64,000 bases of DNA, taken from the NCBI GenBank assembly GCA_963682055.1, contig OY821749.1, forward strand, positions 32,247,631 through 32,311,630, in the 5' to 3' direction. The DNA is from Primula veris (Eukaryota; Streptophyta; Magnoliopsida; Ericales; Primulaceae). Position numbers and translations under genes: made by a program. Positions 11,183 through 21,268 of the stretch are shown here, one piece after another; within the stretch, counting starts at the first letter, position 1, and each line of letters begins with the position of its first letter. The notes under the pieces were generated by a model. That model was given only the letters and a program-made list of their open reading frames with translations, was not told where the DNA came from and did not search any database.

Positions 11183-13993
11183 ATGGCAGAAATCGCTATT
11201 GCTATTTCGGGGAAAGTTAGTAAACTCTTGATTGCTCCAATAGGACGACAGTTCGGTTACTTATTTAAATTTACTGGAAATGTTGAGACTCTTGAAAATG
11301 AACAAAAGAAGCTGCGAGATTTGAAAAACGATGTTGAAGACGAAGTGAAAGTTGCTAGAAATAATGTGGACACTATTTTGAATACTGTTGAAACCTGGTT
11401 AAAAGACGTGGATTCGGTTGACGACAAGGCACAGAGCATTGTTGAAGAGAAGGCTCGATTTCCGAAAGGATGTTTTAACAATTGGTGTTTAAATTTGAAG
11501 TCACGTTATGTTCTAAGCCGAAGGGCAAATAAGAGAACTAGAGACATCATTAAGCTGCAACAAGAAGGAAAATTTCCAAAAGTATCATCACCAGCACCTC
11601 CCACTCCATACGTGGGTCCTACATCATCCACATCTTTTGAATCTCGAGAGTTGATTATCAGAAAGATTATTGAGAAATTGAGGGATGAAAATATTAACAT
11701 AATTGGATTATGTGGGATGGGAGGGATAGGTAAGACAACAATGGTGAATGATGTTTTCAAAAGGGTGAAGGAAGAAAATATGTTTGATGACTACGCCATG
11801 ACAGTTGTGAGCCAAAGGGCAGAAATGATAAATGTAGAGAGAGATATCGCAAAAATGTTGGGTCTAAAATTTGAGGAAAATAATCCTCAAATTTTAAGAG
11901 CTAGTCGTTTAAATCAAAGACTAGACGGCAAGAAAGTTTTGATTATAGTGGATGACGTTTGGAAGCAGTTTGATCTTCAATCCCTAGGTATTACTTTGCA
12001 AGATGGTCAAAGTAAGTGCAAAATTGTTTTCACCTCAAGAGATAAAGACCTATGGATGGATTTCGGGAGTAGAAGACACGGGTTGTTGCTTGATCCCTTA
12101 ACACACAGTGAATCGTGGAAGCTTTTCACTGAGAAGATAAGAAATTTCCTGGATGACAATTCCGAGTTTGTACCGATAGCAGAAGACGTTGTGAAGGAAT
12201 GTGCAGGTCTTCCCCTGGCCTTGGTAACTTTAGGAAGTGCACTTCTTGGAAAAAGCAAACCTGTTTGGAACGATACTTTATTAAAACTAAGAACAATATC
12301 AAAAACGGAAGACAAAGTACACGAGTCCATAAGGCTGAGTTATGATTACTTAGACGACGAGGAAGCAAAGTCGTTGTTTCTTCTTTGCAGCCTGTTTAAA
12401 GAAGATTCTTTTATTGTTGTCGAAAGCTTGGTCCATATGGGATGGGGATTACGGTTGTTCAAAGGAATCAACAGAGTTGAAGCAGCAAGAAACAGAGTTT
12501 TTGCATTAGTTGAACACCTACAATCTCGTTGCTTATTATCGATAGAGTCAACTGGTTACAGAGCACGAATCAAAGTTCACGATGTCTTTCGTGATGTATC
12601 AAAATCCATTGCTTACACTGAGAAAGGTTCATTAGTAATAGAGAATGGTGTTACTTTGGAGACATCAGTAGAGGAGAGCTTTGTAGAGCATTGCACTTGG
12701 ATTTCAGTTATATCACAGGAAAATGAGGAGCTTCTGCCATTAGTACAATTCCCCAAACTGAAGCTTTTACTATGTAATAACACAAGCGTACAGATCCCTG
12801 AGAGTTGCTTTGAGGGGATGGTCAAACTTCAAGTTGTTGTTATTTCCGGTGGTTATATCGTTCTAAAACTCCCCTCATCACTCCAATATCTTACAAGCTT
12901 GCATACATTGTGTCTCGGAAATTTTAAGTTGGAGAGCTACTCAACAATTAAGTATTTACGGAATTTGGAGATCCTCTACATTGCAGATCCATTTATTGAG
13001 GAATTGCCCAACGAAATTGGTCAATTGTCTAAATTAAGGCTGTTGGATATGTCGGGTTGTAATAGTTTGGAAAAAGCCCCACCTGGAATCATCTCAGGTC
13101 TAAGCAGTCTGGAGGAATTGTACCTGGGAGAACTTAATATTGATTGGGGAGCAGATAAAACAGAAGAAGGCAGAATTGCAGTCCGTAGAGAATTTGAGTC
13201 TTTGTCCAATCTGCGTATTTTTCATATTGTGATACCGGATCCTGGATTTTTACCAAGAACTCCAGTGTTTAGGGACCTGAAGAAGTACAAATTCCATATA
13301 GGACATTACCAATACATCGAAGATTATACTTATTACTCTCAAAACTTTGAAAGGATATTATCAATCTATGACGTAGATTTGGATAAAGACTTCAATTTTC
13401 TTGTATACAACGCGGAGGTGTTACTGCTAACGGGAAAGACAACGAAACGTTTGGTGTATGAGCTAGTACAGAGGGCATCTCAAATTATCAGATGTTTGGT
13501 AATTCGGGACACAGAAACTCCAGAATATCTAGCCGATGCGACAGATCCTAGAAAAACACCGTGTTTAGTTTCTAAGACGGAGTCGTTAACACTCGATAGT
13601 CTAAACAATTTGCAGCAGATAATTAATGGCCCACTCGTGGCCGAGAATATAGCAAAGTTAAAAGAACTTGTCGTGCTCAAATGTAGACGGCTGAGGAATA
13701 TCTTTTTGCTGTCAAATGCGTTAGATATTCTGCATCTTGAAAAACTTCATGTTTCTGACTGTGAAAACATGAAAGAGGTATTTTTTTGGGAGGGAAGAGA
13801 AAAAGACTCAACCAGCAAGTTACAGTTCCCTAAATTAGTTGATTTGAAGATCGGTGGTGAATCTCTCGTATGCTTCTGCAAAGGGGCAAAAGAAATCGAA
13901 TTTGATCAGCTAGAAAGTTTGTCTCTTATGGATATCGAGTCCATAATCTCAATTTCAGATGAAAATTGCGCTAATCTCTTTTTTCTTTCAAAG
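11183..13993 (+). CDS. NLR-B exon 1: CC, NB-ARC and N-terminal LRRs
   Basis: Residues 1-155 form the CC region, including WLKDVDSVDDKA and the CFNNWCLNLKSRYVLSRRA segment typical of the RPS2/RPS5 class. NB-ARC follows: P-loop GMGGIGKTT at 178-186, kinase-2 KVLIIVDDVW at 251-260, RNBS-B CKIVFTSR at 279-286, GLPLAL at 342-347, RNBS-D LFLLCSLFKED at about 398-408, and an MHD-position VHD at 465-467. The LRRs run from about residue 510, with units such as LPNEIGQLSKLRLLDMSGC. The donor is tcaaag|gtacac at 13993/13994. Continuing past it would give a short hydrophobic tail ending at 14080, which I treat as intron. Confidence 0.92.
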
Positions 13994-16495
13994 GTACACC
14001 CCTTTAATTATTATTTCTTCCTTGCGAATTCCACCAAAGCTGTTTTGTTTTTGTTGTCTTTTGTTATCCATAAAACCTAACTATCAACTTTTTTATAGCA
14101 GTAGTATCAAAAAATGGTTTAATGACCCCAACTACATGCGTTAACAAAATGGGAAACAAAGTACTGATATTAACAATTGAGGCACCGAACTATATATTTT
14201 TTCATAAATTGGGGACCTTCATCAATTTAATTAGACGGAAGTTAAGTTTAATTTACATTTCAATCCAAAATTTTATAAAACATGTGAATTTAACCCGAAA
14301 AGTTTATAATTTTACATTTTTAACATATTCATAAACAAATAGTTACATATACATACTCATACATATACATAAAAAGAAGAAATACACAATTTATATATAT
14401 ATAAATTCAATTTTTTTTGAATAAAAAATACATATTTTTAGAAAAATTAACTTATTTTTGGAAAAAAAATAACTTAATTTTTATAAAAATTATTTTTATA
14501 AAAAAATTAATTTTGTATTTTATGTATACGTATGAGCATATATATGTAACTATTTATGAATAAGTATTCTAAAAATGTAAATTTATAAAAAAAAATTGTA
14601 TTTCTAAATATGGTATGTAAATTTATTGCTAACTTCATCAGTGATATTTTGGGCCGTAGGTTCTCTTTCCCAAATTGGTGACGATGAAACTTTATACACT
14701 GAAGAAGATGAAGGAGATATGGTGTGGGCAAATTCAGTCTGGGTATTTCAATAATTTGTCTTATCTTGATATCAAGAAATGTGACAGTCTGGAGTACGTG
14801 TTCAGCCCTGACATGGCCAGATACCTTGTGCATCTCCAAACTGTCTATATAGAAAACTGCCCTAATTTAAAGGAGATAGTAAATGGCCCACTCATGATCG
14901 GGAGTTTGTTGAAGCTAGAATACATTAATGTAAAGAGCTGTAACCAATTGAGGAATATCTTCCAGCTATCAACTGCAGTGGACACTGTGAATCTTACAAA
15001 ATTACATATCATTGATTGTGGAAGCATGGAAGAAGTAATAAGTTGGGAGGGTAGACCACAAGATTCAACTAACAACCTACTCTTCTCTAATTTATATTAT
15101 TTGGTTATCATAAATGCATCATCTCTAGTATGCTTTTGCATAGGGGCTATGCAAATTGAATTTCAACATTTAGAATGTTTATACCTCAAAGATATACCGG
15201 CAATCGAGTGCTTAGTTACCATTTCAAAGGAAAATTCTTTGAAATCCTTCTTTCCACACAAGGTATACAGTAAAATATATATATTTATATATTTGAGAAA
15301 AGATATACATGTATCACCAAAAAAATCAATCCAAACACCTAAATCTAAGAAATTATTTTCGACAGTTGAGATTTTTTTTTTTTTTTTGTGTGGATATATT
15401 ATCTCTCTCTCTAAACTTTATAAGAAAAACAGAAATCATAGACATCAGTACCCAATATGTGACAATGTTTGATTTATTAAAACATTTGGGTTTAGATTAT
15501 CATTCGTTTTCACATCTTATTTTTAAAATCATTTAGTTAATATCCCTTTCCCATTTCCCAGTTTAATTGCTCTTTTAAAAACAGTTCTCAACACTAGATG
15601 ATTGTAAAATAGAATATTAATTGCTATATATGAAAAAGGGTAAATAAGATGTTATCATTCTATAATTAGTGCTATTGAATTGATTTTATATGACAATTCC
15701 TTATTTCAGACGGCAGTTGGAGAAAGGTGAAAAGCTATTATGAAATAATGAAATATTGTATGTTTTGGCTCTTTCATACTAAGTTTGGTCTACAGATTTT
15801 CTTTCCCAAACTGACGAGGATGATTCTTTCTAAATTGAAGAACATGAAGGATATATGGTGTGGTCAACTTCAGGCTGGGTCTTTCAATAATCTGTCCACA
15901 TTGCTTATCGAGGAATGTGACAGTCTGGAGTACATGTTCAGCTCTTGCACGGCCAGATATCTTGTGCATCTTCGTCAACTTGACATATTTTCATGCAAGG
16001 ATCTAAAAGAGGTCGTTTCGGCTAAAAAGGAAGTAGATGGAATTGAGGAATACACACGGAGCATTTTCCCTAAATTAGAGGAAGTTAGACTCTATAAACT
16101 GCTATCACTCGAAAGATTTTACCACTTAGCTAATGAGATTACATTCCCTAAGCTAGTTTATGTCGACGTACTAGACTGCCCTGCATTTAAATCATTTTCT
16201 CCTGGATTTGTATACACTCCAATTCTCGATCATGTGAAGCTCTATGAGGATACTTATCGAATGAAAGAAGAAGAAAAGGTAACGATGTGGAAGGGTGATC
16301 TTAATAGCACCATTCAACATCTACATGAAGATGTAAGCTATTTTTTACGTTGTTGTTCATTGCATAGCTGAATAGAATCGTCGATATTTACTCTAATTTA
16401 AATTCCTTTCACAGCAGCAGCAACGACGACGACAAAACAAACCAGAAGATGAAGAAGAAAGTGGTGATGAAAAGGATATCAAAGAAGAAAGTTGA
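11183..16495 (+). CDS. NLR-B: complete CC-NB-ARC-LRR disease resistance gene
   Basis: This is an intracellular CNL receptor of the RPS2/RPS5/At4g27190 type, expected to recognise pathogen effectors and switch on ADP/ATP exchange. Inferred exons are 11183-13993 (937 codons), 14660-15262 (201), 15796-16332 (179) and 16415-16495 (26 codons plus TGA), all phase 0. They give about 1343 residues with no stop. The start ATG follows gaggcttttaga, which is identical in NLR-C and NLR-E. It has a single LRR cassette before the last LRR exon, whereas NLR-C and NLR-E have two. The intron after its cassette matches the intron that follows the second cassette elsewhere, so a cassette was probably lost by recombination. 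If the last intron were retained, the protein would end at 16371 with a different tail. This appears functional. Confidence 0.92.
13994..14659 (+). other. NLR-B intron 1
   Basis: This 666-bp intron has counterparts of 972 bp in both NLR-C and NLR-E. It lacks the block that in NLR-E begins gaattttgaattttgaaatg. The breakpoints are short A-rich tracts ending in atg, which suggests a microhomology deletion. The rest is AT-rich and includes the shared segment beginning atggtttaatgacccc. Confidence 0.7.
14660..15262 (+). CDS. NLR-B exon 2: single LRR cassette, hybrid origin
   Basis: The 201 codons begin at VLFPKLVTM and end at FFPHK before gtatacag. They encode about six C-terminal LRRs with CDSLEYVF, NLKEIVNGP, NQLRNIFQ and MEEVISWEG. 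The upstream intron is of first-cassette type (atggtttaatgacccc segment). The downstream intron is of second-cassette type (caccaaaaaaatcaatcc segment). The exon is therefore probably a fusion of two cassettes by unequal crossing-over. Confidence 0.88.
15796..16332 (+). CDS. NLR-B exon 3: last LRR exon
   Basis: The acceptor is ggtctacag and the donor is gaagat|gtaagc. The 179 codons run from IFFPKLTRM to the HLHED end and include KNMKDIWCGQLQAG, CDSLEYMF and FPKLEEVRLYKL. The exon is present in all five copies and is the best conserved part of the C-terminal region. Confidence 0.88.
16415..16495 (+). CDS. NLR-B exon 4: charged C-terminal tail
   Basis: Twenty-six codons and TGA follow the acceptor ttcacag. 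The tail starts QQQRRRQNKP and continues with acidic and Lys-rich residues, ending KEES. The phase fits exon 3 exactly. The same 81-nt exon occurs at 2231, 32086, 37654, 61992 and, orphaned, 63164. Confidence 0.85.
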   Translation, partial: QQQRRRQNKPEDEEESGDEKDIKEES

Positions 16496-16877
16496 GTGAT
16501 TATGCGGGTTGATTGTCTCTATTTATTTCTATTAGGCGGGTTGTTACAAAATTCAGATACAAATGAAACTAAAGAGCATCTTTTATTCCAAGTCGATTTA
16601 AGTGGGGTGAAGGTAAACCTGAACTAAGCTACTAATTATTGAATTTAATTAAACAGCTGCTACATATATTTAACTTTCAACATAATTAAAACAAACAGCA
16701 AGATTTAGTAGTAAACGTTAGCATTTTTCCAATGCATATATATTGTTATATAAACCGTTGGTGATCTTTACATACAGTTGCAGTATGAGACTATGTATTA
16801 ATAGTATCATTTTACATACAAAATCACCAAGTAAAAATGTGCAAAACATAGAAATGTAAGTGAAGCTTGAGCCACTC
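16496..16877. other. NLR-B 3' flank
   Basis: The flank contains the blocks gattgtctctatttatttct and a segment from about 16605 that matches 62710-63055 after NLR-E. It shows no gene. It is probably 3' untranslated and duplicated intergenic DNA. Confidence 0.6.
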
Positions 16878-17283
16878 TTTTTATGTATATCTATCAGTAA
16901 TACATTTTATAAAGAGTAATTAAAAATAAACTCCTAGTATGATTCATATTCATGCTATTGTGTATATGTCTCTTTTTTTATAAAGAGTAATTAAAAATTA
17001 ACAAAATAATTAAATAACAAAAATTTCAAAATAAAGCTTTTAAGAAGGTGGCACCAATGTTTTTATCGTTTTCATCTTGTGTGGGCCCCATTAACAAAGA
17101 GAGGGTTGCTTCTCAAGAAGCCGAAATGGGCATTATGAAACTTCTTGAGAAAAGGCCTTCTGTCAAGGTGAGATACACATTTGTGTAGATACGAAAATTC
17201 TAGCATTAGCATCCCTAAACCAATGGGTCTGCTTGGTAATGTTACTTCTATGTGGGATTCATTTTTCTTGTCAAACTTAGCTA
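16878..17283 (+). pseudogene. PAP16-like: Internal PAP16-like fragment
   Basis: Two blocks match PAP copy 1. The segment 16878-16978 corresponds to about 4503-4606 (intron before exon 2). The segment 17030-17283 corresponds to about 6322-6582 (most of exon 4 and its intron). The intervening exons 2 and 3 are missing. The exon piece 17035-17167 encodes [18 protein letters not shown] and on to SVK, then the donor gtgag. It cannot encode a product. It lies about 380 bases past the NLR-B stop, showing that PAP debris travels with the NLR blocks. Confidence 0.8.
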
Positions 17284-17586
17284 CTTAAAACAATTGGTCA
17301 CTATTAGCTTAATCTTGTTACGTAAGTTTTTCTCCTTTGTACTCGACCTGATTATTAGTAGCTAATATCTGCTAGCGAGGGTGAGGTTATATGATGTAAG
17401 TCTTCAAGAAACCTTCTTCATTAGTACGAAATTCAAGATGTGTCATACTCCATATAAAATTGTGTTTGGAGTGATGATATATAAAATAGCGTCTTTGTTT
17501 CTCTTAAAAAAATAAAACTTTCTATTTGATAAAATTCCATTTAGATTGTAAATCTGTGTAAATTTTCATATTGTTCCCGTGCAATT

Positions 17587-18657
17587 TTGTCTTATACTTT
17601 TGCCTATCATTTACCCTTACCTCACGTTGTAATTGATGACAATGGGAACAACGATGATTATGGGGTAGAGGGTGATGTAGAAAAGTTTAAAAGTGTTTAT
17701 TCTACCAAAACTAATGTTGAAAAACGGCGCATGAAAACACAACTCCGAGAGATAACCTTATCATCTAGAACATCCATGAATGATCATGAAGTGAGACAAA
17801 CTAGGGGGAAACCTAGAACTAGTAAGAGAGATAAGTCAGGATAGGAGTATGTGGAGGAAGAGAGTGCTGGTGCTAATAGAGATAAAGGCAAGGGTAAAGC
17901 GGAAGAAACCCCGGAGGTAAATGTCAACCGAACTAGAAGGACGCGAAAACCGACAAGTAATCCCACCACCACTATGCAAAGCTTCCCGTACAGTGACCAA
18001 ATATGCCCCATGTTACATAATTACATCGATACAGTTTATGATGTGCGTGGAGATGGTAACTGTGGGTTCCGAGTAATTGCAAAAGTGATGGGTAAAGAAA
18101 ATGGGAAAAATGATTGGTACACAATTAGATGTGAGTTGTTTCAAGAGATTCAACAAATGAAAGGGGTTTATTATGATTTGTTTAACAATCTCGAATTTGA
18201 AGGTTATGGATATGATTATATTCTATCTAGTTTAAATTTTTATCATCCTGCCCCTTGGAACAAATGGATGAGATTTCCATCTTATGGTTTTTTAATTGCA
18301 TCTCATTATAATATCCTAATTATATTGTTGTCATTAATGCGAGACAAAAATGGATTATTACGCACGTGGAACGCCACTTTTTTACCTCTTTATACTGGGC
18401 CTCCTCCTGGAACGACATATTACATTCCTGCTGTAATGGTGTACGTCAACAATTGCCATTATGCTGAAGTTATTCCTAAAAAAGGGATCTTTCCAATGCC
18501 ACGTATTATAGCACGATGGGAAAATATGCGCACTGAAGCTGCTGAGCCATGGAAGAAACTTTTTCGAGCAAATTTCAACTTATACATGACGCTAGAAAGG
18601 CAATTGGGAAAGCAAATTCTAACTGAAGAAGAAGCTGTAAACTTAGCAAGTCCATAA
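17587..18657 (+). pseudogene. OTU-protease module of a MULE-type transposon protein
   Basis: One frame runs from 17587 to the stop at 18655-18657 with a single in-frame TAG at 17842-17844. The N-terminal part has TRGKPRTSKRDKSG just before the stop, then EYVEEESAG. The DNA-like motif and basic linker resemble those preceding OTU domains in MULE/FAR1-like transposase fusions. The OTU domain follows: VRGDGNCGFR with the candidate catalytic Cys at 18061-18063, and NCHYAEV with the candidate His at 18457-18459. The C-terminal FPMPRIIARWENM is also typical of these proteins. The transposase and SWIM parts are absent, there are no introns, and a 25-base A run lies at 18955. It is most likely a dead transposon fragment. 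The part from about 17851 could still be translated from a downstream ATG (17974). Confidence 0.7.
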
Positions 18658-18954
18658 TTAGATTTTTTATTTTTATTTTTATGTAGAGTACTCTTTTCCA
18701 AGTTGTTGCAAACTGCTTTTGATGAGACTCAAATAAAAATATGTGATTTATCATGTTTAACTAATATCTTTTATGAAATTTAGTTAATGTTTGCATATTA
18801 AGTTAATTTATTTTATAACATTTATATAATTTATCATTGTTTCATTCAAAAAAATTGGGAATTGGCACCAAATTGGTAATTTACTTAATGTTTCATATTG
18901 ATTTAATTTCTAATATATGAACTCATAGATACGGGTAAAATACAAAATAATTGT

Positions 18955-18979
18955 AAAAAAAAAAAAAAAAAAAAAAAAA
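18955..18979 (+). repeat. Poly(A) run of 25
   Basis: An uninterrupted A run lies about 300 bases after the OTU stop codon. It could be a simple repeat or the tail of a retroposed transcript. Confidence 0.9.
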
Positions 18980-18983
18980 CAAG

Positions 18984-19380
18984 TGTTGAAAAACACCCCA
19001 AGGTAGCATACTGCAGCTCTAATAACTATCTCCTATGTATATGGAAATGGATAATTTTAAGTGTTTCATATTGCTTACTTGACCTACTAAAACTTGCAAA
19101 AATAGTGAAAGTAAAAGGATCAATAGATATCAACTTCTACACTTCACAAAAAGACAACATGAGAAACCAATTTTTGAAAATCCACTCAAGTTAACGTATT
19201 GCAGCTATAATAATTTCGTATGTATATGAAAATACATAATTTCAAGCGTTTCATATTCATTCTTTGACCTACTAAAACTCACAAAAAGTGTGAAACTCAA
19301 AGGATCAATAAATATCAAGTTATACATTTCACAAAATGGCAATCAAATGAACCAACTTTTGAAAAAGCACCCAAGTTACC
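18984..19380. repeat. 187-bp tandem repeat, about two copies
   Basis: The units start near 18984 and 19170, with a third partial start near 19358. Shared blocks include ttgaaaa...caagtta, attgcagct, gacctactaaaact and aggatcaata. Divergence is moderate. It may be a fragment of a satellite family. Confidence 0.65.
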
Positions 19381-21268
19381 AATATTTTATCTTTTTTTTC
19401 TTTCTTTTTTTAATTCTAGTTTCTTTTTAAAAAAGTATTTTTTTCCATTTTATCTCAAGCGTGCACTTCTATTCTAACTTTTTGGCCTGTTTGATAAAAT
19501 AATTGTGATTTTTGGTTTATCTAGAAGTGCATGTCTCTGGTGCAAATCTCTATCGTGTCACCTTAATTATTTGGATATATACAAATAGCTAAATTAATAA
19601 ATTGTGAAAATGTAGTCTAACCAAATTAGTACTAAAATATTATAGAATGATGTCATGCAAAATTGTTAATCACATTATTTTGGGAATATTCGCCCAGTGG
19701 ACCGATCGAACATTCTCAGCAAGTACAAAACTTTTGGTGGACCGATAAAATAATTGTGATTTTTGGTTTCTCAGCAAGTACAAAACATTCTCAGCAAGTA
19801 AACCTTTAAAAATTATCCATAAGCTTGCGATGCGTTTCATCGGCGGTTCTATGCTGAAACACTTGACCAGCTGGAAAAACTGAATCTATTAACGTTAACA
19901 ATGGGAGTTTTTGATATTCTGTTATAAAAATCAGGGGAAAAGAAAGTCATGATCTGATCTTTCACCCTCTTCCCATATTCTTCTACTGTACAACAAACAA
20001 GGTTCTCAAACATTTAAAGAGATGGACACCGAGAATTGACATATTACATTACTAAAAATTAGATAAACAAGGCATCCAGAATGCAGCTTACAAAAGCTAA
20101 TAAAGTTTTACATGATTAATAATAGATGGCTACCGAGACATTAGCAGTAGATACTAGTACAAAACATCGGTTCAAGTCCAACTACTATAACAACTACTAG
20201 TGAAATATAAGTTCACAGTGGTTTATAAAAGTCTAAGATAAAAATAAGCTAAGCCTAAAGGTACACTACAGTAAAATTGCTATAATCTTGATCGACCTCT
20301 ATGGGAAACAAACCAACATGCACATGTTCATAACATCAAATTCTGGATATCATTTGTATTTTTCTTAAACAAACATGGAATAAACCCAAGCAATCTTATT
20401 GGAAAGATGAAAACCAAGCTTGTTCATTCACATCGCATATGCTATTAAACTTGTAAATCACACTTCTTTCTCCTTCAAGGCACCTTCCTTACCTCATATT
20501 GCCACACCTTTTTCTTTTCATATACATAAATTAACCTTCATCAAACACCTTACATATGTAATTCATAAAGCACCTTACAACCCACACCCCTGCTTTCCAG
20601 TTCCTACTAAGGGTCCGTTTGGTAACAGATTTTTTGGTCAAAAATCAGATTTTAAAAATCCACTGAAAAGCAAGATTTTAAAATTCTGGATTTTTTTAGC
20701 TTTTTCAGCCTAATGTTGTACTATACCAAAGAAAAACACAGGAAAACAACATGAACATATGCTTTTATATATAGATGCAAATAAAATTGGCTACGTGTAT
20801 GATACAAATCAATGTAAGCTGCAAATAAAGTACTGTTACAAAATTTGGATTAATAGAAAAAATGACTAATCTCTTGGTTCAGTTGGTGATGTCAAATAAA
20901 TCCTTTGGGATGGTGAACAACTGTGAAGCAAGAAAACTTGAAAAGCCAATTATTTTTATGGTAAAATGCAAACGACCCCATGAACCATGTGTATTTTGCG
21001 GATAACCACCATGTACGTTGAGTATTTTTCCTATTGACTGTTTAAATTTTGCAAATAACGCTCATGTTCATCTTTAATATTGCATAACTTCGTATTTATT
21101 AGTCCGCTTTGAACTATTTTATTTATATGCATGAATGAAATGACAAAATATCCGTAAAAATGAATAATTGGATCTATGTACGATGGGATCATGGAACCCT
21201 ACGACCAAGACTTCAGTTTTGGTTTGATCTGTAATCACATAGAATTAAATAAAGGGCGGTGCAGATTC

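Larger units (their letters stand above)
18658..21263. other. Gene-free interval between OTU fragment and solo LTR 2
   Basis: No gene was found. The interval contains an A run (18955-18979), a roughly 187-bp tandem repeat (18984-19380), and a short block at 19680-19740 related to NLR upstream DNA (ttcgcccagtggacc). A MITE-like end, gggtccgtttggtaac, lies near 20610. A reading frame at 20420-20713 has no recognisable features. Confidence 0.6.

Noticed and set aside
14008..14080. Continuation of NLR-B exon 1 past 13993 as a membrane tail
   Set aside because: The frame reads into a conserved intron donor (aag|gtacac) and the downstream LRR exons fit in phase. The same hydrophobic tail occurs in C and E only because intron DNA is shared.
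17587..18657. Functional cellular OTU deubiquitinase gene
   Set aside because: It has an in-frame stop and no introns. The linker and the C-terminal FPMPRI motif fit transposon-associated OTU modules rather than housekeeping OTU proteins.
20420..20713. 97-residue frame between the OTU fragment and LTR 2
   Set aside because: It has no domain, no family resemblance and no splice or codon signal, and it overlaps a MITE-like end.
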